Assembly: GCF_037975245.1 (NCBI RefSeq)
Contig: NC_092577.1
Coordinates: 18,970,898 to 19,034,897 of the forward strand
From: Apostichopus japonicus
Lineage: Eukaryota > Echinodermata > Holothuroidea > Aspidochirotida > Stichopodidae
Direction of reading: 5' to 3'
Length of the DNA stretch: 64,000 nucleotides
Below are positions 34,240 through 44,580 of the stretch, one piece after another. Position 1 is the first letter of the stretch. Every line of letters begins with the position of its first letter. Position numbers and translations under genes: made by a program. The notes beneath the pieces were generated by a model, which saw only the letters and a program-made list of their open reading frames with translations, was not told the origin of the DNA and did no database searches.

Positions 34240-35076
34240 GCACACATCTCCGCTTACCTCCTTCACGGACATTGTTGACCAACTTGGATCGTTCTCAGAG
34301 GAATTTTCGATAGTGTTTACGTTGGTTTCCAAAGAGACGTGCTTATAGTCTCCTTCACTTTCCCCTGGATGATACCAATCTGTGATACTAGTCGGGCCCC
34401 GAGTCAACCGGCCCAAGAGACATTAAGTGGCCCAGATTCTGACTCGCCAATGGAGGACTGCACTACAGCCTTATTAGTTGTGGCTAAGGAGTCCTCCGAT
34501 TGGTTTGATGAGACAAAACAGGCCACTGATCTCATTGACTCGAGTGGCCCTTCCACCCTACCCGCAGCCGCTTCCGCTATACCGGACACGATGGTCGCTA
34601 GTGGACCTCCTGTTCCTGACAGGGAGGTCCACTCGACCAAGGTTGACGAGGAGTAAGAAAAGGGGGAATACTGTTAGGGGCTTGAAAAGACCCGTATTGG
34701 GAAAATTTCGCAGGTAATGCGCAAGCCTGTCGTCTGCTATCGGGACGGCGTACCCCGGATGAATTTTGGAGTTAGTTAGTTCTTGTGTGGGGTGGGGGGT
34801 TTGTGTGGTCCCTACATAATGTGGGTTGGGGGTTTTCTGTTTGTGGTTTGGTGTTGGCTTTTTGGGGCTGGTTTGTGGAGCTTTATTGTTTTGGTTCTGT
34901 TAGCCTTTGGGTCCGTGTCCTTTTCACGTCACGTTAAACGCTATATTTTATACATTTGTGGGTAAGTGAGAGATTTCTGTTTGTGGGTTTTTGCTGGTTT
35001 GTTAAACAGACTGGGATTGTTTTTGGTTTTGTTGACCTTTGGTCCGTGTGTCCGTTTCTTTGCACGTAAAAAGCAC
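34240..35076 (+). mobile_element. LINE family B derivative lacking ORF2
   Basis: Plus-strand ORF1-like sequence (ESSDWFDETKQATDLIDSSG at 34490, then LPAAASAIPDTMVASGPPVP) matches ORF1 of the full family-B copy (ESSDWFDETKHATDLTDSSG). At about 34716 the sequence reaches the position of the ORF2 start codon and jumps straight to CGCAAGCCTGTCGTC, the sequence just past the ORF2 end in the full copy. The complete 3' UTR follows and ends at the family terminus GTAAAAAGCAC (35076). So about 3.3 kb, essentially all of ORF2, is missing. The left boundary is uncertain. Confidence 0.75.
34339..34720 (+). CDS. ORF1 C-terminal region of the family-B derivative
   Basis: Two overlapping frames are needed. 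One carries SDSPMEDCTTALLVVAKESS onward to a stop at 34656. The other ends RGLKRPVLGKFRR at about 34717, matching the RGLKRAVLGK... end of ORF1 in the full copy. Acidic/Ser-rich then basic. ORF1 proteins of Tx1-type LINEs bind element RNA; this fragment shows no recognisable fold. A frameshift lies near 34650. Confidence 0.55.
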
Positions 35077-35153
35077 GATTCTGAGATGTTTACCCCCCCC
35101 CCAAAAAAAAAAAATTCCAACCTCAGAATAATGACTGAATTGCAGAAGCATCG

Positions 35154-35760
35154 TTGACAAAACCTCTGAATTCGCAGCTGTTCTGCAATGATGTCGTTGT
35201 TGGCACTGAGTCTTGGCTCAGAGGGATCAAGCCAGGGTCAACACCATCACCAAATTGCATAAAATCTTGTAAGATTTTCCCATCGAATTACAGTGTATAC
35301 AGAAATGACCGCTCTACCAAGGGCGGAGGTGTTCTTTGATTCTGCAGAGGGGAAAATACCTTCGTGTGAGCAATTAGACCTAATCACGGACTGTGAGGTT
35401 GAATGGGCAAGGATAACACTTCAGGGAAAGAAAATTCTTTATGTTGGGGCTTTTTTATATGCCCCGTAGGTCTCTTCGTGACATCCAAAGTTTGAATTCC
35501 TCTCTTACCAAACTCTCTGATGGGCATTTCAAGAACATTATTCTCTCGGGAGATTTCAACTGTCCTGATATTGATTGGCATAACAACTGTCTCAGACCTT
35601 ACTGTCTCAGACCAGGATAGCGAGGTCCAGCAAGCTCTTTTAGATCTTGCTAGTGATCATGAACTGGTCCAAGTTCACGACCTGCCAACTAGAGGTGCAA
35701 GTAGACTAGATCTTGTGTTCACCAACAATCCTACGCTGATCTAGTCCTCTATGAATTACC
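35154..35760 (+). pseudogene. Endonuclease domain of the CR1-like LINE
   Basis: Pieces in different frames: VVVGTESWLRGIKPG (metal-binding Glu context), FPSNYSVYRNDRSTKGGGV, WARITLQGKKILYVGAFLY, NIILSGDFNCPDIDW, and SRLDLVFTNNPTLI. These follow the order of AP-like endonucleases of non-LTR elements. At least four frame breaks are present. Confidence 0.75.
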
Positions 35761-36544
35761 CAGGTATATCTGACCATGACATCCTGGTCACAGACTCTGT
35801 CTTGAAGCCTACTTAGTCAAACAGAAGCATAGGAAGGTCTTTGTTTATTCTAAAGCTAACTGGGCTGAGATCAAAATATATGCTAATTCTATTAGTACTC
35901 ACATTACTAAGCTTAATAATGATGGTGCTGACATTGTGGAACTCTGGGAGACATTTAAAGAATGTCTCCCAATTTTGCAAAACATGTCCCTTCAAAGACC
36001 AGTAAGCCAAAAGGTTAATTGCCCTGGCTCAACCGCGACTTAGGAAGATTGCTCAGACAAAAGTAATGGGGTTGCTAAATTGTTGGAGAACATCAATACT
36101 TCAAAAGCTAGTGGTCCTGATAACCTTCCAAATATCTACCTGAAGACTTGCGCACAACAGCCTAGCGCCAGGACTTTTGCTGATATTTGACAAGTCGGTT
36201 GACGGAATGCAATTTTGGCACCTATATTCCAAAAAGGGAATGTCCACCTGGCTGAAAACTATCGTCCTGTCTCTCTGACATCAGTAATCTCCAAGTTACT
36301 TGAACACATCCTCTGTAAACATGTCTTGGGTCACTTAGATCGGAATAACATCCTGATATCCATGAACCATGGTTTCCGTAAAGGATTTTCTTGTAACAAT
36401 GGATGATTTACTTAAACAATATGACAGAAATACACAAAGTGATGTTATCATATTGGACTTCTCTAAGGCCTTCGATACAGTTCCACATAAAAAGCTGTTG
36501 AATAGGCTAGAGGGCTATGTATGGAAAATGTGTCAGGCTGTTCA

Positions 36545-36620
36545 GGCATATCACGTTGACTATACCGGTTCTCGTCCGATCACCGAAGTCAAGCAACGTA
36601 GAGCGCAGTCAGTACTTGGC
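36545..36620 (+). rRNA. 5S rRNA-like fragment, copy 1 (truncated)
   Basis: GGCATATCACGTTGACTATA, then CTCGTCCGATCACCGAAG and AGTACTTGG match the 5S rRNA order. The 5' eight or nine bases and everything after AGTACTTGG (loop E/stem 3') are missing. It is followed by a ~70-bp linker before copy 2. Confidence 0.7.
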
Positions 36621-36880
36621 TTTTATTGTCCTAATTGATAACACTATGTTGCCACGACGATGAGAAAGTGAAATGGCCTACATTGACCTCTTATGTCTAC
36701 GGCCATATCACGTTGACTATACCGGTTCTCCTCCGATCACCTTAGTCAAGCAACGTAGAGCGCAGTCAGTACTTGGATGGGTGACCGCCTGGGAATAATG
36801 GGTGCCGTAGGCCTTCCTTTTCCTAATTAGAACACTGTCTTGCGACAAGGAAAGCGATTTCAAAATCGAATATATTAATA
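36621..36880 (+). repeat. Tail segments of the 5S-derived repeat
   Basis: After copy 1: CCTAATTGATAACACTATG, TTGC and CGACGATGAGAAAG. After copy 2: CCTAATTAGAACACTGTCTTG and CGACAAGGAAAGCG. The two tails align, supporting a composite unit of about 190 bp present twice in tandem. Confidence 0.55.
36695..36815 (+). rRNA. 5S rRNA-like sequence, copy 2 (full length, pseudogene or SINE head)
   Basis: About 121 bp, the normal 5S length: GTCTACGGCCATATCACG at the start, CCGGTTCTC, GATCACCTTAGTCAAGC, AGTACTTGGATGGGTGACC, GCCTGGGAATA and GTGCCGTAGGC at the end, complementary to the start. The internal promoter region (box A-like AGTCAAGC, box C-like GGATGGGTGACCGCCTGGG) looks intact. A T-run (CCTTTT) follows. 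A few substitutions (ACCTTAG for ACCGAAG; AATAATGGG) argue against a functional gene. The ~60 bp after it resemble the linker after copy 1, so the unit is 5S plus tail, as in 5S-derived SINEs. Confidence 0.75.
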
Positions 36881-37904
36881 TATTGCTTTTTCTTTGTCAT
36901 ATAAAGAACCTCCCTGATTGTGTTTCGTCACAAGCTAGATTGTTTGCTGATGATTCCCTTCTCTATAGGCCTATAAGGAAACAGAGTCATCATATTGCGC
37001 TACAACAACATTTGGAAAATTTAGTCTCTTGGGCTGATGCCTGGGGAATGAGTTTCAACTCTGAGAAATGTTACTTGTTGAGTAGTAGAAATAAAGGATA
37101 GAATCTTGAAGAAGTCAATAATAATCCTTACCTGGGACTTATCATCTCTGATGACTTCAAATGGAGTACCCATATTAGTACAAAAGCTAGCTCCATGTTA
37201 GGTTTGCTAAAGAGAAACCTCAAACGAAATGTAAGAAACTCGGCTTTACATCTCTGGTGAGAAGTAGCTTGTAATATGCTTCCATAATTTTCGATCCCTA
37301 CCAACATTAATTGCTTGGAAAGAATCCAACGTAGAGCTGCTCGCTTGATTAGCGGTAACTATAGTTCCCGGGAGGAAGAGTTTATGACTAGACTGCTCGA
37401 AGAACTAGAGCTCCCAACACTTGAAAACCGTAGAAAAAGTGATAAACTATGTACTCTCTCTACAAGATTATGGATGACCAATTCCCAGCTATTCAACAGG
37501 ATCATTACCTCACTGCCCTTCCCACTAGGAGACGGATCTTTCCCACGCAGTTAAATATTGTGCTGCGAATAACATAATTAGGAACCAAGTCAACAATAAT
37601 AGTAAAGTCCTTAAGTACATTCATTGTAAGACCCCCCAGTATAAACATTCTTTTCTCCCTCTGCCATTGCTGGTTGGAATAAGTTAAATGATGAGCATCG
37701 ACACATTTAGGTGTCGTCTGGTGTGCCGCTAGTGCTGTCTATCTCCCCGTTGCGCTTTTGCCCTATAAGTTTCTGCAACGTATGAAGAAGAAGAGCTGCT
37801 ATGAACCAATATATTCAGAGACAAACACCATCTTAGGAACAGTGGTTTCATTATTGTGCCTCACCCGAACACCCTTTATACATACACCGACTTCACGCAG
37901 CCAC

Positions 37905-38415
37905 ATTGTGCTTTTTACGTGACGCGGGATACAAACGGCACTACCGAACCATCCCATTCTTTCAAACGAAACTCATGTCAAGCGAGCAAAAAAGTACATA
38001 CGCCCACCGACTTGCAGGGACAAAAAGACCAACCACCCACTGAATCATTCCAAAAACTACAAAAGGACGACCAGCACGCAGCGAAACAAAACACCCCTCC
38101 CCAGCACACCACCGTCCAAAAAAGGCAGCCCTAGATAAACGGCGAAAATCGCCTTGTGCTTTTTACGTGCAAAGAAAAAACGGACACGGACCAAAGGTCA
38201 ACAAAACCAAAAACAATTCCAGTCTGTTTAACAACCACCAACCTTCAATCTGAAGGCGAATGTCAGACTTCACCGCCTCCAGGACTGCCTGCCAACTGGC
38301 AAATTTCCCCCTAAAAACAACATCACATCTATTCCTCCAAACAATTTTTTGTTTACAACAGAACAAACTCAAATAATACGCTGCAACACAGCAACAGAAC
38401 AAACTGGTATGTTCA
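37905..38415 (-). mobile_element. LINE family A fragment with a nested LINE B tail
   Basis: Minus-strand 3' region of family A, starting at terminal GTGCTTTTTACGTGACGCGG (37913). It runs through the 3' UTR into the C-terminal coding end; AACTGGCAAATTTCCCCCTA corresponds to 41334-41354 in copy 2. An 86-bp family-B tail is inserted at 38156-38241. Confidence 0.8.
38156..38241 (-). mobile_element. 86-bp truncated LINE B insertion
   Basis: It matches only the last 86 bp of family B (GTTAAACAGACTGG through TGACCTTTGGTCCGTGTCCG to the AAAAAGCAC end on the minus strand). It is flanked by CCTT at 38152-38155 and 38242-38245. Removing it restores the uninterrupted family A order seen at 41277-41300. 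Confidence 0.85.
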
Positions 38416-38834
38416 AGGTTACATTGAGTTCTGTGTCATAGTTTACTACTATGTTTCTTTTCAGCCGTGACACTTAGCATATATCTCAGCTTTTGCTCTG
38501 CATTACAACTTAGCCATAGACACAGTTCAACACAAACTCTCTTCAACTGAAGTACTTTAAATATTATGTACAAAGGAAAAATGCACTAAGACTATTATTT
38601 CATGTAAGTAGTTTTCAATATAAAGGCTTGTTCTGTGATGGAGGCTATTGATGTCATTAACAGTAAAACCGATATACATGCTCAGGATGGTGTTATGTAG
38701 AGCCTCATATGTTTACAAGCGGGCTGAAGTTCTTTTTTGCAGGGTGTCTATAATCATTTAAGCTTGGTGCAATTTGAAAGTAAATGGTTGATAAATGATA
38801 GACCTTACTGTTACTCTTAATCTTCTCCGTAACG

Positions 38835-39290
38835 TCTGTTACATAAAGTCATTATGCTGTCTTTCCACCCATGTCGATCTTCTGCAGCTCTTGTCACATT
38901 GGACCAGCTTCTCCAGCCATTCTTGTCTCTCTCCTAGTGGTTTCGTGTATCCTGTGTAGCCTGCGTAGCCTGTAGCCTGCGTAGCGTGTAGCCTGCAACC
39001 TTCCTCCTTCCTTGTGGTGCCCTCTATTGCTACTCTTGCATGATTTCCTGCCTCCTTCCTCATAATACGACCAATCCAATTCCATCTGCGTCTCCGTATC
39101 TCTACACTCTTTCTATTTATGACTGTTTGCTGCAATTCTGTCATTGCTAACTAGTTCTGTCCAAGGTATTTTCAGTATTCTTCGTATGCACTTCAACTGA
39201 AAAGCAACCTACTTTTGCTCCTCTCTCTTTGTCACTTTCCGTGCTGCGCTTCCATATATAACAGCGTTTTCGATAGTGTTAGTTTTTTCT
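38835..39290 (-). mobile_element. 3' fragment of another non-LTR retrotransposon (RT tail)
   Basis: The minus strand reads YGSAARKVTKREEQK, FQLKCIRRILKIPWTELVS and then EIRRRRWNWIGRIMRK...ARVAIEG. This is the well-known C-terminal tail of RTE/jockey-type reverse transcriptases (FQ.KCLRRIL..., RRRWxWIGHxxR). A short CTGCGTAGCCTGTAG-type microduplication sits at 38958-39000. No upstream RT core remains. Confidence 0.7.
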
Positions 39291-39299
39291 TTCTGCCTA

Positions 39300-41024
39300 T
39301 TGCACCATTTGTCCAAATGATAGGCCCAGCTAGGGCTATGTAAGATATGGACTACTGCATGCCAATGCACAGTGATCACTAATTTGATTGATTGTTGGGC
39401 CCGCAGGTGCTTTGCACATTATCATTAATATACTACTAGTACTATTCATTAACATATTACCAAGACAGTTATTTGTCCATTAGCCATACGTTGCAAATTT
39501 CAGCTCTCTTAGACCCTCCACTCTCTGAAACTTGATCTCTTCTGCAACCATACTGGGCTCAGTGAGCTGGAAAAGTTTATTTGTTCACACCCTGGCAAGA
39601 CCACCTTCAACTGCCCATCCTGTTGCCAGAACTACTTGCAGAGTAACAGATTGCTATTGTTTTTTCGGACTGTGTTGCAGTGCAGTTAGCAATGGAGCAG
39701 TTGATTCCGTCATGCATACTGATAAAGCTGCTGTAAATTGTAGACCCATGCCAATACACTGTATTACACACAACGGGTGCACTGCATTGAATCTCCATTA
39801 CAGCTCTTAATTTGCTTCACATATGTTTTGGAGGATGGACTAGAGGTTGTAGATATTTTTGTTCTCCTTGAAAATCAATGCTTGTTGAGACTTCATGGTT
39901 CTGTTTTAAAATGCCAATGACAAATTGATGCAATATAGACTCTAAAACAGAGGGAGCCAAGCCTTGATCTTTTCAAGTAAACAACAATAACCTGAAAACA
40001 CATGTATTGGCAAAATAAGGGAAGAGGTTTCCTGGCAATTATATGAAGAAAAAAACTTTAAATTTAAAAAAAAAATTACTTGTCTATAAATGCACACTCT
40101 CTGATCCAGGTTACTGTATGTTTTAATATCACTGCCCTGTTGATCAATCATTACTATATGCCATCATGTTATAGTTAGTATTTAATAGTCATTAAAGGGG
40201 AAAAAATGGGAGTCAAGAGGCCTGTGCAAAGTTGCAAACTTCATTTTAAGTCATGTTGGGGAGAGGAGAGCACATAGGCAGGGTCCTTATGTTCAGGTGT
40301 AAAATACTATACCCCTCAATTTCCTAAAAAGTTGAAGGTGTCCTTTGTGACTATTAATGCTCATGATTAAGAATGTCTACACAATGTCAGATAATGAAAC
40401 ATCGTACATTTTACCACTGAATATTTTGGAGAAGCATGGGCAACTGTCCTTCTTACTTATCTAACAAGTTCTGTGTTAACAAATACAAAAAAAGGAAATG
40501 AGAATCTCTTCGAATACAAACACTTTATTCACATGACAGATTTACAACTTTATTCAAAGGATAGAGAGAAATAAAGCACAACATAAGGTTACCTTAACAA
40601 TAGCAAGACCGAATAATTGCATTCAGGAAGCAAGTTGAAAATAATATAGAATGTAAATTGGAAAAGGCTTGAGAAGGTTACCATGATATTGCTATAAAGA
40701 CATTAAATCAATGGCTTGCATGTCACACATAACTTTACAAAGCACCTTAATTATTTCATGTTACTGAAGGCAGTGTTAGAATGAATCACAGACAAACATA
40801 AATGACTAAGATTTACTGCAATGAATATATATGGCACCAAATACACCTATAATGAGGAGAGACTGCTTGATAGCATTCAATAAACAATAAGTTCTATAAA
40901 CACAGGGCAGACGACGCTTGAGGTAGTAATGTCCAAGCAAGTACATATTACAAGATAAAGAGCAAAATATCTGAGAATGTTACAATGATATCATTGCTGA
41001 AATCACGTTACATAGAAGGCTTAC
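39300..41024. other. Non-coding stretch
   Basis: About 1.7 kb without a supported feature. Short open frames at 39532-39810 (+) and 39942-40151 (-) show no domain. Confidence 0.45.
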
Positions 41025-42501
41025 GTGCTTTTTACGTGATCCGCCATGTGGAATACAAAACGGCACGGCCAATCCCATTCTGAAAAACGAAACTCAGGTC
41101 AAGCGAGCCCAAAAAATACGCCCGCCGACCTCCAGCGACATAGACGCCCAACACCCCCCCCCCCCCCCGCAGAAACATTCCAAAAACTACAAAAGGACGA
41201 CCCGCACGCAGCGAAACGAAAAACCCTTCCCCAGCACACCAACGTCCAAAAAATGCAGCCCCAGATAAACGGCGAAAATCGCCTTCAACTTGAAGGCGAA
41301 TGTCCGACTTCACCGCCTCTAGGACTGCCTGCCAACTGGCAACCTTCCCCCTAAAAACCAAATTACATCTATTCCGCCAAACATGTTTTCTTACAATAGA
41401 GCAAACAAAAATGATGCGGTGCAACACAGCTACCGAACAAACTGGAGGGTCTACCCCATATAAAATAAAGCCTTGCCCTACCGACCATGAACGGTCTCCC
41501 GTAACACGGTCGGTCCAGGTCTGGAACCACTCCCATAAGTTTACTACAAAGTAACAATGCCAAAAAACATGAGCAGTACTGTCTAAGCTGTCACAGCCGG
41601 TCCTAGGGCACAGTCCATCACCCAATCGCCAATGATATCTTTTTAGGTTGGTCACCAAGGCACCGTGTGCAACTCTCCATGCAAGATCACGGAGCCTGCA
41701 ACCATTCAGCCTTGAATGCACCGAACGCCATACTTCGGCGGAATGACGTCCCTGGACAAAAGTTGCATTCAAGGCCTTATCCCTCAACGAACTGTGAACG
41801 AGGGCCGTCTGTGACAGGTCAACAGGGGGCAACTCAATCAGAGCGGAGCAGATGACACGCACCACCCTGTTTGGAGTACTACTATGCGGTTCTCTGTTGC
41901 TAAACAGCGCCGGGACCCATCGACGCAGGTGCAAACCGCCCCAAAACGTACAAAATATGAACAAGGCAACCCTGGGTCAGTTACCGCTACAAACAACTGC
42001 TTAAAAACAAAAAGGTAAATTTACTTCCCAGATGAACCACCTGTAACCCACCCTTCTCCAGTTTTTGGTACAATACCGCCCTCTTGACAAGCTCTGTACC
42101 ACCAGACCATATGAATGAAAAAATCGCCCTCTCCAACCGTACCAGGACGCGACGCGGAATAGGGTACACCGCGCCCGGGTACCACAAGATGGGCGAAACG
42201 AAACGATTAATAACGGTGACTTTCCCCAAGATCGAAAGCCAGCGGGTGCCAAAGGTTTCAAGTCTGCTCTGAAATACCTCAGCCCTCTCGTTCCAGGTGA
42301 CGTCACAAGGTGCATCGTAGCCGAACCATATACCATTAATTTTGATATTCTGATCCGACCACGACGCACCGAATGGTAAGTCTCTGTATCTCCAGCTACC
42401 AAGACGAAGGCCCTTTGTCTTTTCTGGATTCAACTTCGCCCCGGTAGCTCTCTCCAAAATAGATAGATCCTGCGAGAGTGCGCGAAAGGAGCCGAGACTC
42501 G
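41025..42501 (-). mobile_element. LINE family A (Tx1-like), copy 2, 5'-truncated
   Basis: Runs from the terminal GTGCTTTTTACGTGATCC to GAGACTCG at 42501, where homology with copy 1 (near 32468) ends abruptly. It retains two segments deleted from copy 1. The endonuclease and RT palm are missing. The flank beyond 42501 is unrelated. Confidence 0.85.
41032..42457 (-). pseudogene. LINE A copy 2 RT thumb and C-terminal zinc region
   Basis: Two frames: 42457-41987 (ERATGAKLNPEKTKGLRLGS, INGIWFGYDAPCDVTWNERA, WLSILGKVTVINRFVSPILW) and 41964-41032 (LRDLAWRVAHGALVTNLKRY, then the zinc-knuckle-like CPRTGCDSLDSTAHVFWHC, C-x4-C-x7-H-x4-C). This is the normal post-RT region of Tx1/L1-type ORF2. A frameshift lies near 41975. 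Confidence 0.8.
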
Positions 42502-43122
42502 TTCAGAAGTGTTACCCTCAACTGCAGAGGCGAAAGAAGGATAAGGCACTGAATCCTGAAGAATTCCATCAAACAACACAAACTTTGTGCCCACTTTGCT
42601 TAGTGGCAAAATGATTTTAACTGCATTACTACAGCTCCAACTAGTTCATTTTGTTACGTTGGAATGCGAGAGGTCTCGATAACTAATTTTGAACGAGACA
42701 CAAGCCTGGGTTCGTTTCCGTAAGGAACACAGACAAATTGACAAGTCTAGAGATTTGAAATGAGAACGTAAACTATATTGAACAATGGATTTCGAACCAA
42801 CAACAACAAGTGATAATTACAAATATATAGAAAATTACTCACAAACTTAACAAGATAGGATACGCTTTAAAACACGCTGGTCTCTTCCAACGGCGATATC
42901 CCTCAGCGGCCACGACCTTGATGACGACGATTCTCGGTCCGTTGTACCGCGAAATTCACTGGTCCTCGACGAAGTTTCTCGCGATCCCAGAAACAGCAGT
43001 CACCTTCTTTCCGGCGATGCTCCAAAATAGAAGACGGACTTCCAGCCACAATAGAGTGAAGCACAAGTCGAACTTCTCGCCGACTAAATATTACCAGAGT
43101 CAGTCCAAAATCAGCTTTATAG
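42502..43122. other. Unclassified non-coding sequence left of the solo LTR
   Basis: No coding signal. It is the left half of sequence into which the ~1-kb LTR-like unit at 43123 inserted; the right half resumes at 44116 with the same ATAG. Confidence 0.4.
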
Positions 43123-44115
43123 TGTAACACCCCTGTACCCCGGCCGAGCGGTAGCGTGGGAAATCAGGCAGCTGGAGGCCACCTGATGTCAGGGCAGGGG
43201 AAGGGGGGGAGGCGAAGACTTATGCTAGCAGGGCTTGAACCAATAGACACAAAAAAAGAGAGAAGAATATAGTTAAAGAGAACTGGGTCTGAAATCAACA
43301 ATTTAATAGCTTAATTAACTTTAAACATACACTTAACAAAAATAAGGCAGTGACTTTCTGCCGTATACAAATATAAAAGCAAACAACGGGCAGAGATTCA
43401 GTTTAAATAAATAAAAAATACTCTACATACCAGGGCGTGGGCAGCACGGCCCTTAAGAATCACGAGAGTGAATACCCGACACGGGGCGCCAACGGCAGGC
43501 TGAACTAATAATACTGCCTAATGTGCTCCCGCCCCGATTAACTTCTGCAATACCTCCGGGGAGAGCCCTAATTTGACCCTACCTCCGGAGTCTAAAAATG
43601 CAACGAAGCCAACCAGGACGGCAACTTATTAGTTATACTATACAAAAGGAATGGCGCCCGTAGTCAGCCTTCACTCCCGGACCCGCTCTCTAAAATAAAT
43701 CAACCTTGCCTTTAAAATAATACTTTACTGTAATTGCCGTGCTGCTCACCGCTGGTCTCCAGTTCTCTGCCCGAACTTCAACGAAATAAATTCAGTTTCC
43801 ACAATACAAAATACATAAGAAAAACAACGTCTTCATTAAACAAGGTTAAGAGAGCAAGTGATAGTAAAATAGATACACGCTAAACAGAACAACTCGTGTA
43901 ATAAAAGAGCGAATGCCTGGAATGCTGGTGATGGCAGACGACGGGGAGAGCGAAAGAGACCTGCATAATAAAACAAAAGTAAATGGAATGGTGAATGAAT
44001 GGACAACAAATCGCAGGGTAAATTATTCAAACAAAACGGGAAAACATATTCTTAGTAGCCCTGGGCGTGTTCGAAATACGGGGTACACGCATCCCGAACA
44101 ACCCAGGGCGTAACA
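43123..44115. mobile_element. Solo LTR candidate (993 bp)
   Basis: Begins TGTAACACCCCTG and ends CAGGGCGTAACA, so the termini are TG...CA and imperfectly inverted. ATAG occurs immediately before (43119-43122) and after (44116-44119), a 4-bp target duplication typical of LTR elements. No internal coding sequence or second LTR lies nearby. A TIR-bearing DNA element with 4-bp duplication is the alternative. Confidence 0.6.
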
Positions 44116-44463
44116 ATAGCCACTAACTCCTGGCGTAACGAACTTCCTCAACGGAGACAAAAATTCTTCACCTCCGAAATAAAGACTGGAAAACTGTACT
44201 TTCACAGCAAAGTCCTCTTCAAACTTCTGAATGGAAGTGTAGAATCAATCTTGTTATCGATATCTCAATCCCTCAGAAACTACTGGCAGTTGAGCACTGA
44301 CGATATATAGTAGAATGGTATAATATGTGTCGTCGCTTGTATTCGTTCAGAAACTGAGAAACTCTCCGATCTGGGCGGGTTTTTATACGATTCGCCATGT
44401 CAAGAATCATCTAGATCTTTCTCGATACACTTGACCCAGTTTCTCTATTCTTGGAAGTCCTTC

Positions 44464-44513
44464 ACGTAAACCGACGTAAACGACTTCACGTAAACCGACG
44501 TTAACCCGAGACC
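44464..44513. repeat. 24-bp tandem duplication
   Basis: TTCACGTAAACCGACGT recurs with 24-bp spacing (44461 and 44485). Confidence 0.6.
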
Positions 44514-44580
44514 AGCGCGTCATCATAAGGAATATACCAGAACAATCGTGTATTACAACATTGTGACACGGTAACCCGAC

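Larger units (their letters stand above)
36215..37110 (+). pseudogene. Reverse transcriptase of the CR1-like LINE, interrupted
   Basis: APIFQKGNVHLAENYRPVSL and the FSKAFDTVPHKKLLNRLEG motif (first catalytic Asp) lie before the 5S-derived insert. FADDSLLYRPI (catalytic AspAsp) and SWADAWGMSFNSEKCYLL lie after it. The segment normally between them (including the PQG motif) is missing, so the insertion came with a deletion. The enzyme cannot be functional. Confidence 0.8.
35090..37795 (+). mobile_element. CR1/jockey-like non-LTR retrotransposon, degenerate
   Basis: Plus strand: endonuclease (35170-35760), RT (36200-36540 and 36885-37110), C-terminal region (37120-37560), and a 3' end near 37795 that finishes in TATGAAGAAGAAG. 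RT pieces read KGNVHLAENYRPVSLTSVIS, DVIILDFSKAFDTVPHKKLL and RLFADDSLLY. The C-terminus reads QRRAARLISGNYSSREE, as in CR1-group elements. Many stops and frameshifts are present. A 5S-rRNA-derived sequence (36545-36880) replaces the central palm segment. Confidence 0.85.

Noticed and set aside
34435-34442. GATTCTGA as target duplication of the ORF2-less LINE (also after 35076)
   Set aside because: The 8-bp match falls inside apparent ORF1 sequence and is likely coincidence.
36695-36815. Functional 5S rRNA gene
   Set aside because: Several substitutions at normally conserved positions, single context inside a LINE, and a truncated neighbour copy make a pseudogene or SINE head more likely.
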